From: Planctomycetaceae bacterium | Lineage (GTDB): Bacteria > Planctomycetota > Planctomycetia > Planctomycetales > Planctomycetaceae | Direction of reading: 5' to 3' | DNA: 64,000 bases | Assembly: GCA_900299185.1 (NCBI GenBank) | Contig: OMIV01000178.1 | Coordinates: forward strand, 1 to 64,000 | Part shown: one piece after another, positions 8,435-19,032 of the stretch | How positions within the stretch are numbered: the stretch's first letter is position 1 | Layout: each line of letters starts with the position of its first letter | Made by a program: the position numbers and the translations under genes | The notes under the pieces: model-generated | Database searches by the model: none | Told to the model about the DNA's origin: nothing | The model's input: the letters and a program-made list of their open reading frames with translations, nothing else

Positions 8435-9430
8435 CTACTTTGATGCCTCGGTTCTTGAGTTGCCGCGTTGATTGCGAGCGTTCCATTGAGCCCGTCTTTT
8501 TCGAGCAGCTTCAAGTCCAACTAGTGCCTCTTCAAGAATTCGATCCTGTGACATCGCGCGGGTTAGAGTCGTCCCATCATGGAACGGCTGCTGCCGCTGA
8601 TTCGTGAGTTGGGACAATGCTTCGTCATTGAGCTGCGATCGTGAGATTTGCAAGACTTTAATGCGAAGTCTTCGGTTCCAGTTTCTCTCATGGCCCTCAA
8701 GCGACAGCATCTTGATCCCGTTCTCCGTGATGAGCGGCGCGTTTATCTCGACATAGTCGAGCGGGGCAAACCAAGCGAATGCTTGCACGAGCCTCATGTC
8801 GCTATCGGTCATCGAGTTGCCATCAAGAACGACGGCTTTGAGATTTGCTTCGAACAACACACCTCGTTCGATGTACTCGTCAAGGCGATGATATGCGTCG
8901 CTGTAGAGACAAACGTCGCGAAACATCGTTGTCGAAAGTAGCGCCCCCCTCTTCATGAGTTCGTCGATCGCATCTTGGGGGTTGAGAGCGTGTGTGGGCA
9001 GGCCCTCTCTGATGCCTGCGCGTCTGCCGCCCCAATACGCGAAACGCGGACAACATGGGTCATCTACGAGGCACCACCTCCCGCGTAGTTCCTGAGCTGC
9101 GAAGAAATACTCTTCACCGCGCGCGGTTGCTTCGATGGCTTGTTGGTAGCCAGTTCGATAGCCCCACCACGAAGAGATAAAGGCTCCACCCAGGCGTGCT
9201 GGGATCAGCAAAACGCATCCTAAGACGAGCTTGCCAAGCCAACCTCTTCTTCCGCTGCGGGTCATCGTCGTAACGAAAAAGATGGCGACGCTTGAGATGA
9301 CGAATCCCAGCAACGGACTTAGCAGCAAGACAACGCTAATCAGGCCGCTACACGCTGTGAGTCGACTCCACCATCGGGGCTCTAGTGGCCTGAGTATTTG
9401 TGGTGAAGTTGTGACCGAAGTTTCTGACAT
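8435..9430 (-). CDS. Membrane protein of unknown function
   Basis: This 331-residue protein has two to three hydrophobic segments in its first hundred residues (LISVVLLLSPLLGFVISSVAIFF, and LGKLVLGCVLLIPARLGGAFI split by a loop). A soluble C-terminal part follows, with a Cys pair in DDPCCPRF and a region resembling a short leucine-rich stretch (MTDSDMRLVQAF, LEINAP-like). The start at 9430 follows an AGGA site nine bases upstream. It precedes the antitoxin-like gene by 44 bases on the same strand and may share its transcript. I do not recognise the family. Confidence 0.7.
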   Translation of the reverse strand: MSETSVTTSPQILRPLEPRWWSRLTACSGLISVVLLLSPLLGFVISSVAIFFVTTMTRSGRRGWLGKLVLGCVLLIPARLGGAFISSWWGYRTGYQQAIEATARGEEYFFAAQELRGRWCLVDDPCCPRFAYWGGRRAGIREGLPTHALNPQDAIDELMKRGALLSTTMFRDVCLYSDAYHRLDEYIERGVLFEANLKAVVLDGNSMTDSDMRLVQAFAWFAPLDYVEINAPLITENGIKMLSLEGHERNWNRRLRIKVLQISRSQLNDEALSQLTNQRQQPFHDGTTLTRAMSQDRILEEALVGLEAARKRRAQWNARNQRGNSRTEASK

Positions 9431-9936
9431 GTCATCGTCCTAAATGGGCACCGCCAAGTCTCTCTTTTTGCTGAGTTGTTGGGACGCGCAGGGACCATCA
9501 GGCAAGCGAGAGATAATGTCTCGATCAACTTCAACATACTTGAGCACTTGGGGCCGATCCGGATGGTGAATGGTTGGGGATCGAGGGGCTTGGTGTCGGG
9601 GCCGAAGGACAACAGGGCATCGCCCGGACGGAATCTATCAGATGCTTTCAGTTCGGGAACGGGCTGCGGCTTGGTTGTGACGTACTGCGAGGTTGTCTCG
9701 CGAGATTGAGCTTTCGACCGAAACTTGATCAACGTTGTTGGGTTTCATGCGGCGGTCTGGCACGTTGCGGAGGTCGGGGGCGAGTTGGAATGCGACATGA
9801 AGTTGTGTTTTGAGAATTCTCGCAGGGCCGTAACTTATGGCCGTTCTTGAGGTACTTTGACGTGGCGAGTTAACGGCGTTGGCCGAGTGGCTCGCTGCAG
9901 GTTGTTCAGTCAAAGCCGATTTGAGAGGCAATCGTC
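9431..9936. other. Divergent intergenic region
   Basis: This stretch lies between the divergent membrane-protein gene and the DUF1549 gene and must carry both promoters. A TTG-initiated minus-strand frame at 9382-9732 is open, but it overlaps the neighbouring gene and has no recognisable domain, so I do not call it. No repeat or RNA gene was seen. Confidence 0.4.
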
Positions 9937-11757
9937 ATGAAGATTCGTCAGGCAGTTTGGAGTTGCTTGCTGGGGCTGTGCTTCATCAGTCATGCGCGAG
10001 CAGAAGATTCGGCTGCGCGAGTGGCCGGGCAAGTCGATCAAGCCATCCTCAAGGAACTGAAGGCAGCCAAGATCGAGCCGGCGAAGTTGGCGAACGATGA
10101 AGACTTTTTGCGGCGAGTTTCGATCGATCTGGCCGGTGCGGTGCCGACGGCTCGAGAAGTGACTTTGTTTGGTCTCAACACAGATCCGGCCAAGCGAACG
10201 AAGGTCATCGACCAGTTGCTGGCATCGGATGAATACGCTGCCAATTGGGCTCGATATTGGCGCGACGTCATTCTGCTGCGAGCAACCAACATGCGGGCTC
10301 GGTTGGTCAATGACCCGTTTCTGGATTGGATGACTGACGCTCTTAAACAGAACCGCCACTGGGACAAGATCGCGACGGACCTACTGACAGCAACGGGCGA
10401 TGTGCGCGAGAACGGCAAGACGGCATTGTTCTTCGCTCATGAAGGCGATGCCAATGAAGTCGCTGGCGAAGTCAGCCGCATCTTCATGGGGATTCAGATT
10501 CAATGTGCCAATTGCCACAACCATCCGTGGGACCGTTGGAAACGCGAGCAGTTTCATGAGATCGCGGCGTTCTTTCCCCGAGTGACCGTAAGGCGGACTG
10601 ATCCCAATAACCTCGGACAGTGGGAAGTGGTGTCGTTTGACGCTCGAACCGATCGCACCAACGTGCGAGCCAATATCATGGCCAACGCCGACGGCATCTT
10701 CCGATTCGCGGATCGCAATCGCGACGGCAAGCTGTCCAAGGACGAAGCCGAGAATACGCCGCTGAGTCGGCTGTTCGATCGCATCTTGGAGAATGGCGAC
10801 AAGAACAAAGACGGCATGATCTCGGTCGCTGAATTCAAAGAAATGCCGCCTCCGCCCGAGCAGCCCGGACGAGGGAATGCCGAGCACTTCATGCCGGACC
10901 TCAACAACCCCGCGTCTCAAGGCACGAAGATCAATCCCAAGTTCTTTCTGACTTCCACGCATACTGTCAGAGATCTCGATGACATGGATCGTCGCGAGTG
11001 GTTTGCTGAAGAACTTACATCGGCCAAGAACGAGTGGTTCTCGAAAGCCATCGTGAATCGCATTTGGGGCGAGCTGACGGGGCAGGGCTTCTACATGCCG
11101 ATCGATGACATTGGCCCGGATCGCAAGTGCTCCAATCCCGATGCACTGGAATCACTCGCGAAGGGATTCACGGAGCACGGTTACGACCTGAAGTGGCTCT
11201 TCCGCACTATCGCTCTGACCCAGACTTATCAGCGTCAGGTCCAGGCTCGAGTCTTGAGCGAAGATACTCCCGCCTTTGCATCGGCGACGCCGACTCGATT
11301 GCGAGGCGATCAACTTTATGGGTCGCTCATAAAAGTGCTCGGTATTACGGAGCCTGCCAATCAAGGTCCTCGATTCGGGCAAGCCGCAGGCGCGAATCGG
11401 TTTGGCCCGCGCAATCCACGAGAAGCCTTCAACGCGGTCTTTGGATTCGATCCATCGACGCCTCAAGACGACATCACCGGCAACGTGCCGCAGGCCTTGT
11501 TCTTGATGAACTCGCCTCAGGTTGCGTCGCAGGTTCGAGCTGAAGGCAACACTCGCTTGGCCGACTTGCTGAAGAAGTATTCCGACGACAACGACGCGTT
11601 CAACGAGCTGTACTTGATGGTGTTGGCTCGCGAGCCGTCGGCCAAGGAACTTGAAATCTGTCGGTCTTACGTGAAGCAAATCAACAACCGACGCGAAGCC
11701 TTTGAAGACTTGATGTGGAGCTTGCTCAATTCGAGCGAGTTCCTCTCGAAACGCTGA
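9937..11757 (+). CDS. DUF1549/DUF1553 cytochrome-like secreted protein with EF-hand insertion
   Basis: This 606-residue exported protein has signal peptide MKIRQAVWSCLLGLCFISHARA, then a DUF1549 domain, an insert, and a DUF1553 domain. A CANCH motif at 190-194 suggests one covalently bound haem c. Between the two domains lie two calcium-binding EF-hand loops, DRNRDGKLSKDE at 259-270 and DKNKDGMISVAE at 288-299. The start is supported by GAGAGG eight bases upstream. It is followed 106 bases downstream by the DUF1501 gene; such pairs are common and co-transcribed in planctomycetes, but their biochemical role is not established. The EF-hand pair inside this architecture suggests calcium-responsive or structural binding, which is inference. 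Confidence 0.92.
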   Translation: MKIRQAVWSCLLGLCFISHARAEDSAARVAGQVDQAILKELKAAKIEPAKLANDEDFLRRVSIDLAGAVPTAREVTLFGLNTDPAKRTKVIDQLLASDEYAANWARYWRDVILLRATNMRARLVNDPFLDWMTDALKQNRHWDKIATDLLTATGDVRENGKTALFFAHEGDANEVAGEVSRIFMGIQIQCANCHNHPWDRWKREQFHEIAAFFPRVTVRRTDPNNLGQWEVVSFDARTDRTNVRANIMANADGIFRFADRNRDGKLSKDEAENTPLSRLFDRILENGDKNKDGMISVAEFKEMPPPPEQPGRGNAEHFMPDLNNPASQGTKINPKFFLTSTHTVRDLDDMDRREWFAEELTSAKNEWFSKAIVNRIWGELTGQGFYMPIDDIGPDRKCSNPDALESLAKGFTEHGYDLKWLFRTIALTQTYQRQVQARVLSEDTPAFASATPTRLRGDQLYGSLIKVLGITEPANQGPRFGQAAGANRFGPRNPREAFNAVFGFDPSTPQDDITGNVPQALFLMNSPQVASQVRAEGNTRLADLLKKYSDDNDAFNELYLMVLAREPSAKELEICRSYVKQINNRREAFEDLMWSLLNSSEFLSKR

Positions 11758-11851
11758 GTCGCCATGCGCTGGTCGCTTCAAAGGTGTTGCGACCTGTGTG
11801 ATGAGTCTTCCACTTGGTTGTGATGCTTGGTCCGTTTCTTCTCCTCAATGC

Positions 11852-11855
11852 GAGG
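11852..11855 (+). promoter_or_regulatory. Ribosome-binding site deciding the DUF1501 start
   Basis: GAGG lies eight bases before the ATG at 11864 and supports that start over an upstream ATG at 11798, whose extra residues do not resemble a Tat leader. Confidence 0.6.
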
Positions 11856-11863
11856 TTTCTGTC

Positions 11864-13156
11864 ATGACGATTGCTCAACACGATCACGTTCAATTGCTTG
11901 GTTCATCGGTGAGTCGTCGCAGCTTTCTCTATCAGGTTGCAGCAACTGCTTGTGCCGCAGGAACATTGAGCCTGCGAGATCTGGTGACTCTCGAAGCAGC
12001 CGAGCTGAAGAAGCAGGGCAAGCATTTGGTGGTGCTGTGGATGGCCGGAGGACCATCGCAGTTTGAGTGCTTCGATCCAAAAACTGGGACTGACTCCGGT
12101 GGAGAGACCAAGTCGATCAAGACCTCGGTATCGGGCATTCAAATCGCCGAAGGTTGGGACGTTACGGCCAAGACGATGCAGGACATCGCTCTCATTCGTT
12201 CGATGACCAATAAGGAAGGCAGCCATCCACGAGCGACCTATCAACTTCATACTGGCTATGCCCCCACAGGCAGCGTGAAGCATCCGGCTTTTGGTTGTTC
12301 GCTCGCGAAAGAGTTGGCGAACCCCGACTTCGATCTTCCGGCGGTTGTGTCTGTAGGACCAACTCAAGGGTCAGCTTTCTTGGGTGTGAACTTCGAGCCG
12401 TTCGTGGTCGATCAGCCCGGTAGCCTGCCGCAGAACACTCGAGTGGTCACGGATACGGATCGCTATCGACGCCGCTTGGGAGTACTCAATCAACTCGAAG
12501 ACGAGTTCGCATCCCGCGGTGGTCAGCAGGTCGTTGAGAACCATCGTCAGCTCTATGCGAAGACCGCGAAGATGGTCACGAGTTCCAACTTGAAGGCGTT
12601 TCAAATTGATGATGAGCCGCAAGCACTCAAGGATCGCTATGGCAATTCGGACTTTGGTCGAGGATGCATGTTGGCGCGACGCCTCGTTGAAACCGGAGTC
12701 ACCTTTGTCGAAGTATCGATGCGCGGACGGATGGGGAACTGGGACACTCACCAAGACAACTTCGATCGAACGCGAGGGTTGGTGGCGGATGTTGATCCAG
12801 GCTTCGGGACGCTCGTCAGCGACCTGAAAGATCGAGGCTTGTTGGAGAAGACAGTGGTCCTGTGGATTGGCGAGTTTGGCCGGACACCCAAGATCAATCC
12901 GCGGGGCGGTCGAGATCATTATCCGCGAGTCTTCAATGCCGCGATTGCAGGCGGCGGCATCAAAGGCGGGCAAGTCATTGGTGCTTCATCAAAGGATGGC
13001 AGCGACATCGTCGATAACCCCGTGACACCGAACGATCTGTTTTGCACGGTCTGCCAAGCTCTCAGCGTCGACGCGGCCAAAGAAAACATGAGCCCACTGG
13101 GTCGCCCCATGAAAATCGTCGACGGCGGCACGCCCGTCAAAAAGCTGTTTGGGTAA
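11864..13156 (+). CDS. DUF1501 Tat-exported protein
   Basis: This 430-residue DUF1501 protein belongs to the sulfatase/alkaline-phosphatase-like fold group. The N-terminus has a twin-arginine leader, SRRSFLYQVAATACAAG, indicating export in folded form. Family features are LVVLWMAGGPSQFECFDPK near the start of the mature protein, GSHPRATYQLHTGY, WDTHQDNF, and GEFGRTPKINPRGGRDHYP in the C-terminal half, which includes likely metal ligands (Asp, His). It sits directly after the DUF1549/DUF1553 gene, the usual planctomycete arrangement, and the two probably work together in the periplasm. The substrate is unknown. Confidence 0.92.
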   Translation: MTIAQHDHVQLLGSSVSRRSFLYQVAATACAAGTLSLRDLVTLEAAELKKQGKHLVVLWMAGGPSQFECFDPKTGTDSGGETKSIKTSVSGIQIAEGWDVTAKTMQDIALIRSMTNKEGSHPRATYQLHTGYAPTGSVKHPAFGCSLAKELANPDFDLPAVVSVGPTQGSAFLGVNFEPFVVDQPGSLPQNTRVVTDTDRYRRRLGVLNQLEDEFASRGGQQVVENHRQLYAKTAKMVTSSNLKAFQIDDEPQALKDRYGNSDFGRGCMLARRLVETGVTFVEVSMRGRMGNWDTHQDNFDRTRGLVADVDPGFGTLVSDLKDRGLLEKTVVLWIGEFGRTPKINPRGGRDHYPRVFNAAIAGGGIKGGQVIGASSKDGSDIVDNPVTPNDLFCTVCQALSVDAAKENMSPLGRPMKIVDGGTPVKKLFG

Positions 13157-13248
13157 TACCGTCTTCCGAGTGAAGCGGGATTCCATCACTTCGTGTCTCG
13201 AATACGCTGCGGATCTGACTGACAAGTTCTGCACTGGGGACATGCGGC

Positions 13249-15276
13249 ATGGATATTAAAGGAGCGTTGCGGCGCGCTCATGAACTGACTCGACAACGGC
13301 AATGGGATGCGGCTCAAGCGATCTTCGAATCGCTATTGAAGTCACAGCCTAAGTCGCCGGAAGTGCTCAACGAATTTGGAAACTTCTGGCAGGCTCAACG
13401 TCGCTTTGAAGAGGCTGTTCCATACTACGTCGACGCGCTCGAACTGCGCCCTGAGATGGTTCCGGTTTTGAGCAATCTTGGTTCGGCACTCAAACAGTTG
13501 GGCCACTACGAGCAGTCGGCTGCGTGTTACGAACGCGCGATCGAGCTGACACCGAACGACGCTGAGTTGCACAACAACTTCAGCACCATATTCCAACGTC
13601 AGGGCTTGTATCAGCAGGCTGCGAACTGCTGCATTCGAGCGTTGGAATTGAATCTAAAGTTGGCTGGTGCGTTCTTTAACCTGGCAGGCGCGATGGATGG
13701 CCTCGGGCATTCCAACGAGGCCATTTCGCTCTATCAAAATGCTTTGAAACTGCAGCCCGATTTGGTTGATGCCCACTTCAATATGGGCAACGTCTTGCGA
13801 AGAGATGGCCGTCTGAGTTTGGCCGCTGAATGCTATGAGAAGACGTTGGCAGTTCAGCCGGATCGCGTCGATGCCATTCAGAATCTGGGGGTGACTCGCA
13901 AGGCGCAGGGCCAACTTCAAGCCGCAGCCACGTGCTTCTCGACGGTGGCTAAACTGCGTCCGAATAGCGCTGAGTTCGAGTCTAACTTGCTCTTCTTGAG
14001 TCAGTTCTTGGATGGGGCTTGTGGGCCGTTGGGGCCGTCTGTGGAAGAGCAGTTTCAACTACATCGCGGGTGGTACGAAAAGCACGGAGCAGTGGTGGGT
14101 AGTGCTCCGAGTTTTGCGAATGTCGACTTCGCTTCCGAGCGTCGCTTGAGACTTGGGTTTGTCTCTGCCGATCTCGTGAATCATCCCGTGGGGCTCTTCC
14201 TGATTCGAACTCTGGAAGCATTGGATGCTCAGCATTTCGAGATCGCGTGTTATTCGGATCGGGATCGCGGAGATGAAATCACTGAGCGATTCGAACAGCG
14301 ATCGGCATTGTGGCGACAAACTTATGGTTGGAGTGACAGCAAACTTTTGGAGCAGATATGCGCGGATCAAGTCGACATCTTGTTTGACTTGGCCGGACAC
14401 ACCGCCGGCAGTCGATTGCGTGTGTTTGCTCAGCGACCGGCTCCACTGCAATGCACTTACATCGGTTATCCCGGCATGACGGGGTTGCGAGCCATCGACT
14501 TTATCGTGACGGATCAATGGCACTTGCCGCAGGATTATGAAGACCGAATTGGTACGGATTACGAGCGACCGCTCCGATTGCCCGCTGCGCCATTCTGTTG
14601 GGAGCCGCCTCAGCTTGATGTGTCTATGGGAGACTTGCCGGCGCTGACTTCTGAATGCGTCACCTTCGGGAGTTTCAACAACCCTGCGAAGGTTAATGAG
14701 CATGTCATTGAGGTGTGGGCGGCCATTCTGAATCGTGTGCCCAACTCGAAGCTGTTGCTGAAGTATCGAGGGCTCGACGACCCCGGTACTCAGCAATTCT
14801 TGCGAGATTCATTCTCTCGTCATGGTGTCAGTTCGCACCAGCTTGAGTTTCAAGGGCGAACGCCGTTCGAGGACATGCTGGCTCAATATCAGCGAGTCGA
14901 TATCGCCTTAGATCCATTTCCGTTTACCGGCGGGCTGACATCGTTGCTGGCCTTGTGGATGGGACTGCCGGTGGTGACGTGTCCCGGCGAATCATTCGCG
15001 AGTCGACAAACGATGGCGTATCTCGAACTGATGCAATGGCGACATACCGTGGCGAAGACTCTGGCTGAGTATGTGGACCTCGCAGTGTCGGTCGCTTCTG
15101 ACCTGCAACGATTGGCGGTGTGGCGAGGCGAACTTCGAGACCGTCTCTTGAACTCACCAATGTGCGATGCGAATCGATTCGCTACTGAGTTTGCTGCAGC
15201 GTTGCGAACGATTTGGCGGCAACGCTGTGCAACTTCATCCAGTTCGAATTCGTTGCGCGAACTCGACTCTGAATGA
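13249..15276 (+). CDS. TPR-containing O-GlcNAc transferase-like glycosyltransferase (GT41)
   Basis: This 675-residue protein has about seven tetratricopeptide repeats in residues 1-240, then a GT41 (OGT/SPINDLY-like) catalytic region. Catalytic-domain signatures include LGFVSADLVNHPVG, LAGHTAGSRLRVFAQRPAP, YIGYPGMTGL, VTFGSFNNPAKV, LDPFPFTGGLTSLLALWMGL and PVVTCPGESFASR. The start follows GGGGA nine bases upstream. No signal peptide or membrane segment is present, so it is cytoplasmic and likely glycosylates proteins on Ser/Thr using a nucleotide sugar. It is 92 bases after the DUF1501 gene and could be co-transcribed. The sugar donor and target are unknown. Confidence 0.9.
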   Translation: MDIKGALRRAHELTRQRQWDAAQAIFESLLKSQPKSPEVLNEFGNFWQAQRRFEEAVPYYVDALELRPEMVPVLSNLGSALKQLGHYEQSAACYERAIELTPNDAELHNNFSTIFQRQGLYQQAANCCIRALELNLKLAGAFFNLAGAMDGLGHSNEAISLYQNALKLQPDLVDAHFNMGNVLRRDGRLSLAAECYEKTLAVQPDRVDAIQNLGVTRKAQGQLQAAATCFSTVAKLRPNSAEFESNLLFLSQFLDGACGPLGPSVEEQFQLHRGWYEKHGAVVGSAPSFANVDFASERRLRLGFVSADLVNHPVGLFLIRTLEALDAQHFEIACYSDRDRGDEITERFEQRSALWRQTYGWSDSKLLEQICADQVDILFDLAGHTAGSRLRVFAQRPAPLQCTYIGYPGMTGLRAIDFIVTDQWHLPQDYEDRIGTDYERPLRLPAAPFCWEPPQLDVSMGDLPALTSECVTFGSFNNPAKVNEHVIEVWAAILNRVPNSKLLLKYRGLDDPGTQQFLRDSFSRHGVSSHQLEFQGRTPFEDMLAQYQRVDIALDPFPFTGGLTSLLALWMGLPVVTCPGESFASRQTMAYLELMQWRHTVAKTLAEYVDLAVSVASDLQRLAVWRGELRDRLLNSPMCDANRFATEFAAALRTIWRQRCATSSSSNSLRELDSE

Positions 15277-15303
15277 GTCGAGGCTGCTAAGAGAACCCGG
15301 CCA

Positions 15304-16416
15304 TCAAGCTGTCTTGGTGAACTCGACGAACGGCAGGCTGAAGGTGTCTGCGACGGCTTTGTTGGTGAGTTGGCCGTGGTGCATGTTGACTGCGTGAGCG
15401 AAGCCGGGATTGGAAACGCATACCGCTTGAAGACCGTGGTTCGCGAGCTTCAGCACGTAGGGAAACGTGACGTTGCACAAGGCGTATGAACTAGTGCGAC
15501 CGACGGCTCCGGGCATGTTCGTGACGCAGTAATGCACGATGCCGTCGACGAGGTATGTGGGACGCGAATGCGTTGTCGGGCGAGTGGTCTCGATGCAGCC
15601 GCCTTGGTCCACAGCGACGTCGATGATCACCGCTCCGGGTTTCATCAGCTTGAGATCATCGCGGCTGACGAGCACTGGTGCGCGAGCTCCCTCAATCAGC
15701 ACGGCGCCGATGACGAGATCGGCCAGTTGCAGTTGCTCGCGGATGTTGTGGCGGTCGCTGAAGAGTGTGTTGACGTTGGGCGGCATGATGTCTTCGAGGT
15801 AGCGAAGCCGATCAACATTCACGTCCAGAATGACCACGTCGGCCTGGAATCCCGCCGCGATTTGTGCGGCGTTCTTGCCAACCACGCCGCCGCCCAGAAT
15901 GGTGATGTGAGCAGGTGGAACTCCCGGTACACCGGCCAGCAGAATGCCGCGACCTTCTTGGGGACGTTCGAGATACTTGGCTCCCTCTTGGATGCTCATG
16001 CGACCGGCGACTTCGCTCATCGGCGTGAGGCACGGCAGGTCGCCGCGTGGGCCTCGCAGAGTTTCATAAGCGATGGCTGTGACCCCGGTGGCCAGGACAT
16101 TCCGAGTCAGTTCTTCGCTGGCGGCGAAATGGAAGTACGTGAAGACAAGCTGGCCGGGTCGCATCAACGGCCACTCGGCAGCGAGTGGCTCTTTCACCTT
16201 CACGATCAGATCAGCTTGTCCGTAGATCGCGGCGGGACCGTCGACGATCTCAGCTCCGTTTTCGAGGTATTGCTCGTCCGTGATACCGCTGCCGAGTCCC
16301 GCGCCGCATTCAATCAAAACGCGATGCCCATGACGCACGAGTTCATCAACTCCCGAGGGCAACATGGCGATGCGGTATTCATCGGGCTTGATTTCACGCG
16401 GAACTCCGACCTGCAT
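15304..16416 (-). CDS. ald: Alanine dehydrogenase
   Basis: The product, 370 residues, is an NAD-dependent L-alanine dehydrogenase that interconverts alanine with pyruvate and ammonium. The family N-terminus MQVGVPREIKPDEYRIAMLP is intact. Catalytic Lys75 in KVKEP and His96 in TYFHFAA are present, and the NAD-binding motif ILGGGVVGKNAAQIAAG is clear. The length matches the family. It converges with the upstream glycosyltransferase gene, only 27 bases apart, and diverges from acetyl-CoA synthetase, so the pair may share a regulatory region linked to pyruvate and acetate metabolism. Confidence 0.96.
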   Translation of the reverse strand: MQVGVPREIKPDEYRIAMLPSGVDELVRHGHRVLIECGAGLGSGITDEQYLENGAEIVDGPAAIYGQADLIVKVKEPLAAEWPLMRPGQLVFTYFHFAASEELTRNVLATGVTAIAYETLRGPRGDLPCLTPMSEVAGRMSIQEGAKYLERPQEGRGILLAGVPGVPPAHITILGGGVVGKNAAQIAAGFQADVVILDVNVDRLRYLEDIMPPNVNTLFSDRHNIREQLQLADLVIGAVLIEGARAPVLVSRDDLKLMKPGAVIIDVAVDQGGCIETTRPTTHSRPTYLVDGIVHYCVTNMPGAVGRTSSYALCNVTFPYVLKLANHGLQAVCVSNPGFAHAVNMHHGQLTNKAVADTFSLPFVEFTKTA

Positions 16417-16876
16417 GATGAGTCTCCCTACAACATGAAGTGCTGACGTGGGTGCGATGGGTACGCGAACAACTCCCGACTTGTTTGGCCCGGCTTGGTT
16501 GTAGACCGCGAAGCCGAGTGCCGCGAGACGAGCTTGATGAACGAGGTCGTCGTGTGCGGCTTCGCGCGGTCAAGCTGTATCGATTGGGGGAGGCGCGAAG
16601 AGATCTCGGCACCGAAGGCGAGCGACTCTGCGAAGATGCCAGATGGCCTCGTTGGAATTGATTTTCCGAGCCACCTAAGATCGGGCCACGTTGATGATCG
16701 TCCGAAAAACATCGCTTCGTTGGGTGATCGCGATTGATCTGCGTCGCGAGCGACGACTCGCCGATCACCGTCGATGGATTGTGAATTCAAGTCGCTGTAA
16801 CGCTCCACGCGATGGCGTTTCGGGGAACTTCACTTCGACCACTTATGTTACTTCGAGCTACCTCAGGAGCCGCTTC
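16417..16876. other. Divergent ald/acs intergenic region
   Basis: About 460 bases separate the divergent alanine dehydrogenase and acetyl-CoA synthetase genes. The reading frame of acs extends upstream to 16691, but that part has no homology to the family and lies before the good ribosome site, so I treat it as untranslated. No clear repeat or RNA gene was seen. Confidence 0.5.
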
Positions 16877-18817
<1,941 letters not shown>

Positions 18818-18842
18818 CTCGCTGAGTTGAACTGAATGACAT

Positions 18843-18882
18843 AGCCCGCTCGGTCATCGCTGATGGCCGAGCGGGCTTTTTT
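18843..18882 (+). terminator. Rho-independent terminator after acs
   Basis: An almost perfect stem, AGCCCGCTCGG pairing with CCGAGCGGGCT around a CAT/ATG-extended loop, is followed by TTTTTT. It lies 25 bases after the acs stop codon. Confidence 0.9.
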
Positions 18883-19032
18883 GTTGAAGACTTCCGAACT
18901 CCAGATCTAAATCTGATGAGTCCGCAAGTTGTCTTTCCACTCCTTGTTGCAACTCTTGCTACACCGATTGGCATGGCGCTGACGAAGTCTTGTTGGAGCG
19001 AATTCGACGTACTCACTGAGCTGCGAGTGAAT

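Noticed and set aside
9382-9732. Minus-strand TTG frame of 116 residues
   Set aside because: It overlaps the start of the gene at 9430 and lacks a domain and a good ribosome site.
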